A stretch of DNA of 64,000 bases from assembly GCF_026625565.1 (NCBI RefSeq), contig NZ_CP112998.1, forward strand, positions 312,501 to 376,500. The letters are read 5' to 3'. Made by a program: the position numbers and the translations under genes. This document shows positions 7,246 to 15,592 of this stretch, one piece after another. Numbering within the stretch: the first letter of the stretch is position 1; every line of letters begins with the position of its first letter. Origin of the DNA: Dyadobacter pollutisoli (lineage in GTDB: Bacteria; Bacteroidota; Bacteroidia; Cytophagales; Spirosomataceae). The notes below the pieces were generated by a model that was given only the letters and a program-made list of their open reading frames with translations, was not told where the DNA came from and ran no database searches.

Positions 7246-9177
7246 ATGAAATCCTCAGAGAAGGTACTTTTAGATAAATTTAACGAGGTTATCGAAAGTA
7301 ACTTTCATAATTCGGATTTTGGTATTGACGAAATTTGCCTTGAACTGGGCACCAGCAGGTCGCAGCTGTATCGTTACATCAAAGAACAAACCCAACTTTC
7401 AACGTCGCTGTATATCCGTCAGCGGAAATTGCTCAAAGCACAGGAGCTTCTGGAATCTTCGGATATGAAAACGGCCGAAATTGCCTACCTGCTGAGCATC
7501 GACAGTCCACAGAATTTCAGTAAATATTTCGCTCAGGAGTTCGGGCTTACGCCAACTGCTTACCGGAAAAAGACCATTGAGGAGAAAGGCCTTTCCGACA
7601 GCAAGCCGGTCGTGATGGAAGAAATCTTCTCGGCAGCAAAGACTGGTACCGGCAATCATACATTCATTGTTGCACCGGTGAATGTTAAACCGAATGATAC
7701 ATTCGCTGGGAGGAAATATTTGTACCTGGTTATCGGGCTCATTTTATTCATGGCCTGGGCAGCTTATTTTTGGAAACCGTTGGGAGAAAAAGGAAATCGA
7801 TTGGCTGGTGTTCCAGCGTTTTCCGGAAATTCCATCGCCATTATGCCATTCAAAAACCTTGGTAAACCTGAAACTGTGTATTTCAGCGACGGTATTATGG
7901 ACCAGATCCATGGCTCATTGTCTCTGCTCAATAAGCTAAAAGTCATTTCAACGACATCGTCCGGCAAGTATCGTAATTCGCCGAAGCTGATCCCTCAGAT
8001 TGCCCGGGAGCTGGATGTCAATTATATTCTGGAAGGTTCGGTATTGCAGGCGAATCAGAAACTCAGGATCAATGTGGAGCTGGTGCGTGCGAATGACGAC
8101 CGTACCGTGTGGACGAAGAGCTATGACGGTGGTACCAAAGACGTTTTTTCTTTTTTAAGTAATGTAGCCAAAGAAGTTGCCCTCGAACTCGACCAGAAGT
8201 TGAGCAATACTGCGGAAGAAAAGCTAAGAAAAGTACCGACGAACAATCCGGAGGCCTATCGGGCTTATTTGCAGGGATGCCAGCTGATTGTAATCCGTAA
8301 AAAGGAGTATCTGGAAGAGAGCATCGTAAAACTGAACCGCGCTATTAAGCTGGACCCTGAATTTGCGGCAGCCTATGCGAGCCTGGGCCATGCGTATCAT
8401 TTGATGGCAGAAAATGGTTTTATGGAGGAGACGGAAAGTTTCAAAATGACCGAGCAAAATTCACTGACCGCGATCCGGCTCGACGCGGAAAATGGGCTGG
8501 CCTATGCGAACCTTGCCAATATCTATCGGCTTCAAAACAAATGGGAGCAGGCCAAAACAGCTTACGAGATCGCATTGAAATATAGCCCTAATGACGCCCA
8601 GATCAACTATTGGTTCAGCTTATTGCTGCGCAGCACCGGGAATATGGAAGAAGCGATCCGGTACAGCTCCAAGGCTGTGGCCCTTGACCCGCTGCATCAC
8701 GTTATTTTCGGAGGGAACATTACCAACCATGTGTACGGCGGAGAACTGGACCGGGCAGAAGAACTCGTCAACGATGGGAAAGTTCTTTTCAAGGATTCAT
8801 GGGTGTACTATTGGGTGAAGGGGATTTACTTCGCGGCCATGAAAGATTATAAGCAAGCATTGGCCAGCTATGCGAAGGCAAACCAGCTTAACCCCGGCAT
8901 TAAATCCATTCAGTACCAGACCGTTTTTTGCCAGGCAATGAACGGTCAGATTAATGAGGCAAATGCGTATCTCTCCCAACTTCCCAACCTTCCTGCGAAC
9001 TATGTTTCGCGCGCCGTCATTTATGCAGGATTGAAAGACAAAAAGCAAAGCCTGTACTACTTACAGAAAGCTGCAGATGCGGACATCCTTCCCACCGACA
9101 TTAAAGTATCTCTTTTTTTAGCAAGTCTCCGCAACGAGCAACAGTACAAAACAATCCTTGCGAAATTTGGTTTGTAA
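7246..9177 (+). CDS. Membrane-anchored AraC-HTH / TolB-like / TPR regulator
   Basis: 643 residues from the ATG at 7246; an in-frame TTG 21 nt upstream is less likely. Order of parts: AraC-type double HTH at 1-110 (GTSRSQLYRYIKEQTQL, then SIDSPQNFSKYFAQEFGL); one transmembrane helix at about 157-178 (YLYLVIGLILFMAWAAYF); a TolB-N/FlgO-like domain at 190-330 (SIAIMPFKNLG, YFSDGIMDQI, YILEGSV); then TPRs to the C-terminus. This places the DNA-binding part in the cytoplasm and the TolB-like and TPR sensor in the periplasm, a one-component design that also occurs with CadC-type and adenylate-cyclase proteins. It is paralogous to gene 11509, which lacks the membrane helix. Probable target arrays lie at 9239 and 13256. 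Confidence 0.85.
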   Translation: MKSSEKVLLDKFNEVIESNFHNSDFGIDEICLELGTSRSQLYRYIKEQTQLSTSLYIRQRKLLKAQELLESSDMKTAEIAYLLSIDSPQNFSKYFAQEFGLTPTAYRKKTIEEKGLSDSKPVVMEEIFSAAKTGTGNHTFIVAPVNVKPNDTFAGRKYLYLVIGLILFMAWAAYFWKPLGEKGNRLAGVPAFSGNSIAIMPFKNLGKPETVYFSDGIMDQIHGSLSLLNKLKVISTTSSGKYRNSPKLIPQIARELDVNYILEGSVLQANQKLRINVELVRANDDRTVWTKSYDGGTKDVFSFLSNVAKEVALELDQKLSNTAEEKLRKVPTNNPEAYRAYLQGCQLIVIRKKEYLEESIVKLNRAIKLDPEFAAAYASLGHAYHLMAENGFMEETESFKMTEQNSLTAIRLDAENGLAYANLANIYRLQNKWEQAKTAYEIALKYSPNDAQINYWFSLLLRSTGNMEEAIRYSSKAVALDPLHHVIFGGNITNHVYGGELDRAEELVNDGKVLFKDSWVYYWVKGIYFAAMKDYKQALASYAKANQLNPGIKSIQYQTVFCQAMNGQINEANAYLSQLPNLPANYVSRAVIYAGLKDKKQSLYYLQKAADADILPTDIKVSLFLASLRNEQQYKTILAKFGL

Positions 9178-9238
9178 ACCATTTTTTAACTTTATCGAAT
9201 GCATTTGCTGCCTGATTTTGACGTGCATTTCCACATTT

Positions 9239-9343
9239 GAACAAATAGACTAAAGAGCTGATCAAATAAGCTAATCCCGAAACAATAGACGTAGTGATTG
9301 AACAGATAGGCTAACAGCTTTGGCGCAGGGTTATATAGCTTTG
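9239..9343 (+). promoter_or_regulatory. Four phased 15-bp direct repeats and a TAnnTTTG promoter box
   Basis: Repeats: GAACAAATAGACTAA (9239), GATCAAATAAGCTAA (9260), GAAACAATAGACGTA (9279) and GAACAGATAGGCTAA (9300), with steps of 21, 19 and 21 bp. The last repeat ends at 9314. After 21 nt comes TAGCTTTG (9336-9343), matching the Bacteroidota -7 consensus TAnnTTTG. The last repeat therefore sits where the -33 element would be, as for a class II activator. The gene start is at 9386. A second array with the same geometry precedes 13382. I infer AraC-type binding by the products of 7246 and/or 11509. Confidence 0.75.
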
Positions 9344-9385
9344 TTACATCGAAAACATTGGTCCCCTCTCTGCTTCTGAGAAAAC

Positions 9386-10000
9386 ATGAAAATGAAATTG
9401 AAATTTCAAAAAACTTTCGTGGCTTTCATGGTCAGTGCTACCACAATTCTCTCCGGAACGACGTGTAGTACTGACCGTTCAGAAGTGGGGAATTACACTG
9501 CGGCTTCATCGTCGTACGGTATCCTGGCCGAGAAGTCGCTCGACCTGCTGGCAAGTTTTGACCTGGAAACCTGGGGTACCATGTTGAGTGACAGCGTAGT
9601 TTATTATTTCCCGGACGGGGACTCGAAGAACAGCAAAAAACTGACAGGCAAGAAGGCTTTGTTGACCTGGTGGAAAAACTACATTGACAACTCCGGTATC
9701 AGGTCCATGTCCATCGAGAATGCCAGCTACCTGCCCATACACGTGGCTAATGAAGTGCGGCGCGGGGACATATCAGGCACGCAGGTGATCGCGTATTTTT
9801 CAAACAACATGGTCTATGAAAGCGGCGCCGTGTCGGTTAAAATGAATTTTGTGATTCATTTTGACGAAAACAGGATGATCGATGGCTACTATACCTACTA
9901 CGACCGGACGCCTATCATTAAAATCCTCAAAGAGAAAAGCGTACCCGAACAATTTGCGATCATTCACAAAAAACGTTATCAGTTAAAATTTACCTCTTAG
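9386..10000 (+). CDS. Exported NTF2/SnoaL-like protein
   Basis: 204 residues. The N-terminal export signal (MKMKLKFQKTFVAFMVSATT) ends near SGTTC, a weak lipobox, so it may be a lipoprotein. The remainder matches the NTF2-like fold: a helical start (YGILAEKSLDLLASFDLETW), SDSVVYYFPDGDS, a LTGKKALLTWW turn, and a beta-sheet ending in MNFVIHFDENRMIDGYYTYYD. NTF2-like proteins are small ligand-binding or enzyme scaffolds; no active-site set is recognisable. It is the first gene after the repeat array at 9239, with 10047 and 10562 following on the same strand at gaps of 46 and 14 bp, so the three are probably one operon. Confidence 0.75.
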   Translation: MKMKLKFQKTFVAFMVSATTILSGTTCSTDRSEVGNYTAASSSYGILAEKSLDLLASFDLETWGTMLSDSVVYYFPDGDSKNSKKLTGKKALLTWWKNYIDNSGIRSMSIENASYLPIHVANEVRRGDISGTQVIAYFSNNMVYESGAVSVKMNFVIHFDENRMIDGYYTYYDRTPIIKILKEKSVPEQFAIIHKKRYQLKFTS

Positions 10001-10046
10001 TGCAATTTCCCAAACTTTTAAATCCAACTTCTAACCATTTAAAGTT

Positions 10047-10547
10047 ATGAAAACCAAACACTTTTACTACGTTCTGTTTACTCTGCTTTTGTCTTCGTTT
10101 GTAAGTAAGGCCCAGGAAGGTATTTATTTGTCCTATCCCGGAATAACCGATGACCTGGGAACCGGCCCCCACGAGGGAGAGGTGCCAGTTCTGGCTTTTT
10201 CATATGGATTTAGTAGCACCGCTACCCGTACCTCCTCCGGCACGCCAAATTTCCAGGATATCAGTTTCACCAAGTATAGTGATGCATCGAGCAGCGATTT
10301 TATGACGCACCTGGTGTCGAGCCAGCCTACGGATGACGTCGAATTAAGAATTTATAGAACTATTTCCGGTAATTTGACGCTGATCCAGACGTACCAGTAT
10401 AAAGGTGTAAAAATAACCTCCTTTTCCGCAGGTGGGTCCGCGGGGGAATTGAGCGGAAGCGCTTGTAGTACCTGTACAGGGCTGACCGAAAACATCACGT
10501 TTTTGTTCAACGGTATCCAAATCGGAACTTTTAGCGACAACTTCTGA
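10047..10547 (+). CDS. Secreted Hcp-fold (T6SS_HCP family-like) protein
   Basis: 166 residues with a Sec signal peptide (MKTKHFYYVLFTLLLSSFVS, cleavage after SKA). The mature part follows the Hcp1 pattern: YLSYPGITDDLGTGPHEGEV, then VLAFSYGFSS, FQDISFTKYSDASSSDFM, VELRIYR, and GVKITSFSAGGSAGE with a closing strand ITFLFNGIQIGTF. Hcp proteins form ring hexamers of the type VI tail tube and normally lack signal peptides. Here there are no other T6SS genes and the protein should leave the cytoplasm by Sec, so tube function is unlikely. It lies in the NTF2-like / T9SS-cargo operon. A free extracellular or periplasmic ring protein is my inference. Confidence 0.8.
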   Translation: MKTKHFYYVLFTLLLSSFVSKAQEGIYLSYPGITDDLGTGPHEGEVPVLAFSYGFSSTATRTSSGTPNFQDISFTKYSDASSSDFMTHLVSSQPTDDVELRIYRTISGNLTLIQTYQYKGVKITSFSAGGSAGELSGSACSTCTGLTENITFLFNGIQIGTFSDNF

Positions 10548-10561
10548 TCCGTCATTTTGAT

Positions 10562-11431
10562 ATGAAGAAACGCTCCATTGTCAATTTTGGCCGGATATTG
10601 TATGTATTACTAAGCATATCCTCATTCGGCGTATATGCGCAAACGGCGTCCCGACCGGTATCGAAGATTCCGGGATGGGAGGGGAATCTGCCCAAACCTT
10701 TTAAATCGGAGGTTCAGCAAAGAATAATGAATGCCCAGGGGCGAACCGGTCCACAGTACTATGAGAAAATGTACGGCGTCAAAAGCGATTTTATAAAACG
10801 GGAAGGCGCCACGCTCCGCACTTTGATAGATTGCAGCCAGCTAACCTGTGACCTTTCATCGCTGCCGGTCACTTTGCTTTCCTTCAATGGTGAGCGGATT
10901 AACGCAAACGAGGTTGCGCTTGCATGGGAAACTACTTCTGAAACCAACAATGCGGGCTTTGACATTGAAAGGTCCCTGACAACGCCTGTCAACTTCGAAA
11001 AAGTGGGTTTTGTTGATGGTAACGGGAATTCGGCCAATGTGAAAACGTACCGGCTCACGGATCGGAATTCCAGCGAAAACGTAAGCTATTACAGGCTGAA
11101 ACAGCTGGACTTCGACGGAAAATTTGAATACTCGCGGATTGTTGCCGTGAAGGGTTTCAAGGAATTGCTTTCTCTGGTTCCTACGCCAAACCCAGGATCT
11201 CAAAGCAGCGGTTTTCTTCAAGTAAAGGGAAATGACAAGTCGGGGAAACTTCAATTGACGATCGTTGATGTGAAGGGAACAGTGGTGTATAAAAACGACC
11301 AGCTGGTGCTGGACAATAGCAAAAAGATTCTGCTTTCCAGGTTACCGGAACTTGCCTGGGGAATGTATATCGCTAAAATCGTCTCCGGCGAGCAGCATTC
11401 GACAGTGACTTTTGTGATTGCCGAACGCTAG
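10562..11431 (+). CDS. Secreted protein with T9SS type A C-terminal sorting domain
   Basis: 289 residues. A signal peptide ends near GVYAQ. Residues 25-95 are a short unique region with two cysteines (LIDCSQLTCDLSSLP). Then comes the widespread Bacteroidota module LPVTLLSFNGERINANEVAL ... ETTSETNNAGFDIERS ... YYRLKQLDFDGKFEYSRIVA, and finally a C-terminal sorting domain (about 205-289) with LTIVDVKGTVVYKND and LAWGMYIAKIVSG. The protein should therefore be exported by Sec and cross the outer membrane by the type IX system, probably cell-surface attached or released. It is 14 bp after the Hcp-like gene. Confidence 0.85.
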   Translation: MKKRSIVNFGRILYVLLSISSFGVYAQTASRPVSKIPGWEGNLPKPFKSEVQQRIMNAQGRTGPQYYEKMYGVKSDFIKREGATLRTLIDCSQLTCDLSSLPVTLLSFNGERINANEVALAWETTSETNNAGFDIERSLTTPVNFEKVGFVDGNGNSANVKTYRLTDRNSSENVSYYRLKQLDFDGKFEYSRIVAVKGFKELLSLVPTPNPGSQSSGFLQVKGNDKSGKLQLTIVDVKGTVVYKNDQLVLDNSKKILLSRLPELAWGMYIAKIVSGEQHSTVTFVIAER

Positions 11432-11508
11432 CATTAATAGAATTTTCGAAAAATGATCTTTTGAAACGAAACCTAATTAAAATCAGTAACATACCAGCCG
11501 CTTTTACG

Positions 11509-13254
11509 ATGCAACCAGACCAGGGAGTCCTTCATAAACTGAATGCTTTTTTAGACGAGAACCTTACTCATTTAACATTGACTCCCGATGCGCTTTGCAA
11601 GCAAATCGGCCTGAGCCGGTCGCAGCTGCACCGGCTGCTGAAAGAAAAAACGCAGCTTTCGGTGACGCTCTACCTCCGGAAAAAGAGACTGGATAAAGCC
11701 AAGAACCTGCTGCTGGAAACAGATATGCGGGTTTCGGAGATCGCATATCTTGTGGGGATCGATAGTCCGCAGAATTTCAGCAAATATTTCGCCGAAGCAT
11801 TCAATGTCAGCGCAACCGAGTTCAGAAGCCAGACTGTGGTCGAAAAAAGTGCCGCCCCGGCACAGCCAGCCCGGAAAGCATCGATTGCGGTATTGCCGTT
11901 TCTGAACCTGAGCAATGATATGGAGCAGGAGTTTTTCAGTGACGGCGTGACCGAGGAGATTATTAATGTGCTGAGCCGTACGCCCAACTTACAGGTGGCG
12001 GGCCGGACTTCTTCATTTACTTTCAAAGGTAAAAACCAGGACCTGCGGTTAATCGGCGAGCAGCTCAATGTGGACCACATTCTGGAAGGCAGCGTACGGA
12101 AATCGGGCAATAAACTGCGGATCGCGGCTAAGCTTATCAATGTCGCCGACGGATATAATGTGTGGTCGGAGCATTACGACAGGGAATTAGAGGATATTTT
12201 TGACATTCAGGATGAGATTGCGCTGGCGATTTTGAGGGAAATAAAAGTACAGCTGCTGGGCGACGAGCTTGGTAATACTTTCAAGCGGTACACCAATAAT
12301 ACGACGGCCTACCAGCTGTACCTGCACGGACGATTTTACCACAATAAGTTTGCCGGGATCGATGAATTCAATAAAGCGATCACTTATTTTCAGTCGGCCA
12401 TTGAAGTGGAGCCCAACTATGCCATTGCCTACGCCGGAATCGCCTCCTGCTATCTGAACATGTGGTTTTACAGGCACCTGCCTGCTGCCTATGCGCTAGC
12501 ACACATGAAACAGGCGACCGAACATGCACTGGCTCTGGATAGCGGCATTGCTGAAAGTGTTCTGGCATTGGCCCGAATGCAGATGCTGTACGAATGGGAT
12601 TTTGCCGGTGCATCCGCAGCATTCAAAAAAGCATTGGAACTGAACTGGAGTACTGCCGATTTGCACGGGCAATATGCGCTCTATTGGGCGCTCACAGGCA
12701 ATTTGACCAAAGCGGAAGAACAAACTGCGCTGGCCCTGTCGCTTGAACCTTTTTCACTGATCAACAACTTTTATGCGGGCTACGTATACTGGATTGCGGG
12801 TAATCTGGAAAAAGCGATAGAACAGGGGCGAAAACTAGTGGCGCTGGAACCGGCGTTCTGGGGCGGCCACATGATCCTGGGACTGAACCTGATCACGCTC
12901 AAAAACTACCCCGCGGCCCAGGATGCTTTGGAAGCTGCGCTGGAAATCAATTACAACGGTATTACCCTCAGTGCGTGCGGAGCGCTGTTCGGGCTTTCGG
13001 GTGAGACTGAAAGCGCGAGGGACATACTTACCCAGATGACATTGCTCACCAAAACGCAGGTGGTTGCCCATTACGACATGGGGATTGTGCATGCTTGCCT
13101 GGGCGATACGGATACGGCTTTGGGTTATTTTCAAGCAGCTATTGACGAGCACGAGCCTCCTATGCTGTTTTTTAAATTCATTTTCCGGGACTGGCTGTCG
13201 AAATCGGGCAATGATGCAAGGTACGGGGAGATCATCAGCCAGATTATCAAATAG
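11509..13254 (+). CDS. Soluble AraC-HTH / TolB-like / TPR regulator (paralog of 7246)
   Basis: 581 residues from the ATG at 11509 (MQPDQGVLHKL); a TTG at 11461 is the alternative. An AraC-type HTH pair occupies 1-105 (GLSRSQLHRLLKEKTQL, GIDSPQNFSKYFAEAF). It is followed without a transmembrane helix by a TolB-N-like domain at about 125-255 (SIAVLPFLNLSNDMEQEFFS, ILEGSVRKSGNKLRIA, VWSEHYDRELEDIFDIQDEI) and TPR repeats to the end. The second HTH shares the string IDSPQNFSKYFA with 7246, implying the same DNA target. It lies between the two candidate target promoters, 127 bp upstream of the exporter. TolB-like plus TPR parts are probably a protein- or ligand-sensing module; the signal is unknown. 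Confidence 0.85.
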   Translation: MQPDQGVLHKLNAFLDENLTHLTLTPDALCKQIGLSRSQLHRLLKEKTQLSVTLYLRKKRLDKAKNLLLETDMRVSEIAYLVGIDSPQNFSKYFAEAFNVSATEFRSQTVVEKSAAPAQPARKASIAVLPFLNLSNDMEQEFFSDGVTEEIINVLSRTPNLQVAGRTSSFTFKGKNQDLRLIGEQLNVDHILEGSVRKSGNKLRIAAKLINVADGYNVWSEHYDRELEDIFDIQDEIALAILREIKVQLLGDELGNTFKRYTNNTTAYQLYLHGRFYHNKFAGIDEFNKAITYFQSAIEVEPNYAIAYAGIASCYLNMWFYRHLPAAYALAHMKQATEHALALDSGIAESVLALARMQMLYEWDFAGASAAFKKALELNWSTADLHGQYALYWALTGNLTKAEEQTALALSLEPFSLINNFYAGYVYWIAGNLEKAIEQGRKLVALEPAFWGGHMILGLNLITLKNYPAAQDALEAALEINYNGITLSACGALFGLSGETESARDILTQMTLLTKTQVVAHYDMGIVHACLGDTDTALGYFQAAIDEHEPPMLFFKFIFRDWLSKSGNDARYGEIISQIIK

Positions 13255-13255
13255 C

Positions 13256-13341
13256 GCAACAATAAACTAAGTCTACGCAACAATAGACCACTTCTTTGGA
13301 GGAATGCACTAACAGGCGGCATGGACCGTCTGCTACATTTG
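13256..13341 (+). promoter_or_regulatory. Three 21-bp-phased direct repeats and TAnnTTTG box before the ABC exporter
   Basis: GCAACAATAAACTAA (13256), GCAACAATAGACCAC (13277) and GGAGGAATGCACTAA (13298) repeat at exactly 21-bp steps; a weaker match, TATCAAATAGCGCAA, overlaps the regulator's stop codon at 13245. The last repeat ends at 13312. After 21 nt comes TACATTTG (13334-13341), a consensus -7 box. The repeat-to-box distance is identical to that at 9300-9343, although the intervening bases differ. The exporter starts at 13382. This indicates one activator working at both promoters. Confidence 0.75.
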
Positions 13342-13381
13342 GTATGTAGTACTTTTTTAGTCATTTCTCCTCAGACCGCAC

Positions 13382-15580
13382 ATGAAAGCTATTAAAAGTC
13401 AGATTATCGACGCGCATGCCAGCCCCAAGGAAATCAACGAGTCAGCACTCAAATGCCTCCGTAAAATGGCGCAACATCATGGCAAGATCATACCGCTGGT
13501 GACGTTGCGGACTAAGAATTTTATGCAAAATGAAGCATTGACATTAAATGACATGGCCAAAATTGCCGAGTCGATTGGTTTTCGGGCCCACTGTGTTACG
13601 ATGGGCCTCGAAGAGCTCGGGAAGGCGATTGCGCTGCCTTGCATTATCAAATGGAACGGACATGGGTTCGTGGTCGTGTCGGCCATTGTTCAAAATCAGA
13701 TTGCTATTGGTACGGACCAGAGTTCGGTGACGGTTTCGTCCAGCGAATTTTGTAAAAACTGGTTGTCCGGTGAAGCAAGCCACGGTACTGTGCTGGTACT
13801 GGAACCTACGACTTCGTTTTTTCAGGAAACGGCGTCCATTACCGAGCAGAAGCCGCAGGGTTTACGGTCTCTTTGGGACTATCTCAGAAAATATCCGCGT
13901 CTGATGTGGCAGTTGACGCTGGGGATGCTGGTAGGCACTGCATTGAAACTGATGATGCCGTTTTTGACGCAGTCCATTGTCGATGTGGGTGTTATGAACA
14001 ATAACCTCAACTTTATTTACATTTTCCTTGCGGCGCAATTGATGCTGATGCTGGGCAGAAATTCACTGGAAGCCATTCGCGGTTGGCTGCTGCTGTATGT
14101 GAGTTCGCGGGTTGGCATTTCCCTGCTGGCCGATCTGGTAGCGAAGGTAATGCGGTTGCCGATCAGTTATTTCAATGAAAAAGTTGTGGGAGAGGTAATG
14201 CAGCGCGTGGAGGATCAAAAACGGGTGGAAACGTTTCTTTCCACCCAGTTGACGACCATTCTGTTTTCAACGATCAATCTGGCGGTTTACACGATGATCT
14301 TCATTGTTTACGACCGTACGATTTTCGCGATCTTCTTCGGCAGCACATTGCTTTATCTGGCCTGGATCAAGCTTTTTATGAAAAAACGCCGCGATTATGA
14401 TTTTGGTCATGCACAAATCGCCGGGCAGGAACAAAACAAGCTGGTGCAAATGGTACAGGGCATGTCAGATATAAAACTGGCCAATGCTGAACTACTGAAA
14501 CGCTGGGATTGGGAACACATCCGGACCCGACTTTTTAAACAAAATATGAAACTGCTGAAAATTTCGCAGGTACAGCAGATCGGCGGACTGATCATTAACG
14601 ATACCAAAAACCTGCTCATCACCTGCCTCTCGGCCAAGGCCGTGCTCGACGGACACCTTTCTCTGGGAGCCATGCTTGCGGTACAGCAAATGTTGGGACA
14701 GACAAACAATGCAACGGAGCAGCTCTTCGCCTATTTCCAGCAAATTCAGGACGCACGTATCAGTACCGAACGGATCAATGCAGTACATCAGATGCCGGAA
14801 GAGGAAGATCAAAGTAGTGTAAAAACAAACCTGCTGGCAGAGAAACAGCCCATTGTGCTCGATGAAGTGAGTTTCTCTTATCCCGGAGCCGGTGTGGCAA
14901 CGCTCAGAAACCTCAAACTGTACATTCCCGCTGGCAAAACAACCGCCATCGTGGGATCCAGTGGAAGCGGCAAAACGACATTACTGAAATTGCTGATGAA
15001 ACATTACGCGCCCGATACTGGCGAAATGCTGCTCGGGAAACTCAATTTTGCCAACATCTCGTCTCCTGCCTGGCGGAGTAAATGTGGTGTGGTGATGTCG
15101 GACGGGGTGATTTTTTCAGATACCATTTTATGCAACATCGCACTCGGAGACGATGATCCTGACATCGCCAAGGCACGCGCTGCTGCCAAAGTTGCCAATA
15201 TCCAGAAATGGGTGGAGTCGACGCCGCTGGGCTTCCACACTCCGATCGGCGGAGAATATGCCAACCTGAGCCAGGGCCAGAAACAACGCATTCTCATTGC
15301 CCGTGCGGTTTATAAAAATCCGGAGTTCCTGTTTTTTGACGAAGGTACCAGTGCATTAGACCTTCAAAATCAACAGGTGGTTCTTGAAAACTTGAAAAGA
15401 TTTTTTGAAGACAGAACCGTAGTGGTAGTTGCGCACCGCCTGAGCACCATCCGCAATGCCGACCAGATCGTGGTAGTGGAAGAAGGGCAGATCATTGAAA
15501 AAGGTACGCACGAAGAACTGATCGCTCACGGAGGACGCTATCTGGAATTGCTTACATCTCAATTGGAACTCGCAGCCTAA
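13382..15580 (+). CDS. Peptidase-domain ABC exporter (PCAT-type) with degenerate C39 domain
   Basis: 732 residues. Residues 1-140 form a C39-like domain, 165-450 a six-helix exporter membrane domain, and 480-732 the nucleotide-binding domain: Walker A GSSGSGKTT near 524, signature LSQGQKQR near 629, Walker B LFFDEGTSALD near 650, then the H-loop VVAHRLST. Active C39 domains have a DCGxxCL-type nucleophile motif. Here the aligned stretch is ESALKCL, with Ser21 in place of the catalytic Cys, and only the non-catalytic later Cys remains. His (GHGF) and Asp (GTDQ) are roughly kept. The domain probably binds but does not cut substrate, as in the C39-like domain of HlyB-type exporters. The HlyD-type partner follows at 15593; no TolC gene is present. 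Confidence 0.88.
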   Translation: MKAIKSQIIDAHASPKEINESALKCLRKMAQHHGKIIPLVTLRTKNFMQNEALTLNDMAKIAESIGFRAHCVTMGLEELGKAIALPCIIKWNGHGFVVVSAIVQNQIAIGTDQSSVTVSSSEFCKNWLSGEASHGTVLVLEPTTSFFQETASITEQKPQGLRSLWDYLRKYPRLMWQLTLGMLVGTALKLMMPFLTQSIVDVGVMNNNLNFIYIFLAAQLMLMLGRNSLEAIRGWLLLYVSSRVGISLLADLVAKVMRLPISYFNEKVVGEVMQRVEDQKRVETFLSTQLTTILFSTINLAVYTMIFIVYDRTIFAIFFGSTLLYLAWIKLFMKKRRDYDFGHAQIAGQEQNKLVQMVQGMSDIKLANAELLKRWDWEHIRTRLFKQNMKLLKISQVQQIGGLIINDTKNLLITCLSAKAVLDGHLSLGAMLAVQQMLGQTNNATEQLFAYFQQIQDARISTERINAVHQMPEEEDQSSVKTNLLAEKQPIVLDEVSFSYPGAGVATLRNLKLYIPAGKTTAIVGSSGSGKTTLLKLLMKHYAPDTGEMLLGKLNFANISSPAWRSKCGVVMSDGVIFSDTILCNIALGDDDPDIAKARAAAKVANIQKWVESTPLGFHTPIGGEYANLSQGQKQRILIARAVYKNPEFLFFDEGTSALDLQNQQVVLENLKRFFEDRTVVVVAHRLSTIRNADQIVVVEEGQIIEKGTHEELIAHGGRYLELLTSQLELAA

Positions 15581-15592
15581 ACATTGATCATC

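Noticed and set aside
10047..10547. Type VI secretion locus
   Set aside because: Only one Hcp-like gene with a signal peptide; no sheath, baseplate, VgrG or ClpV gene nearby.
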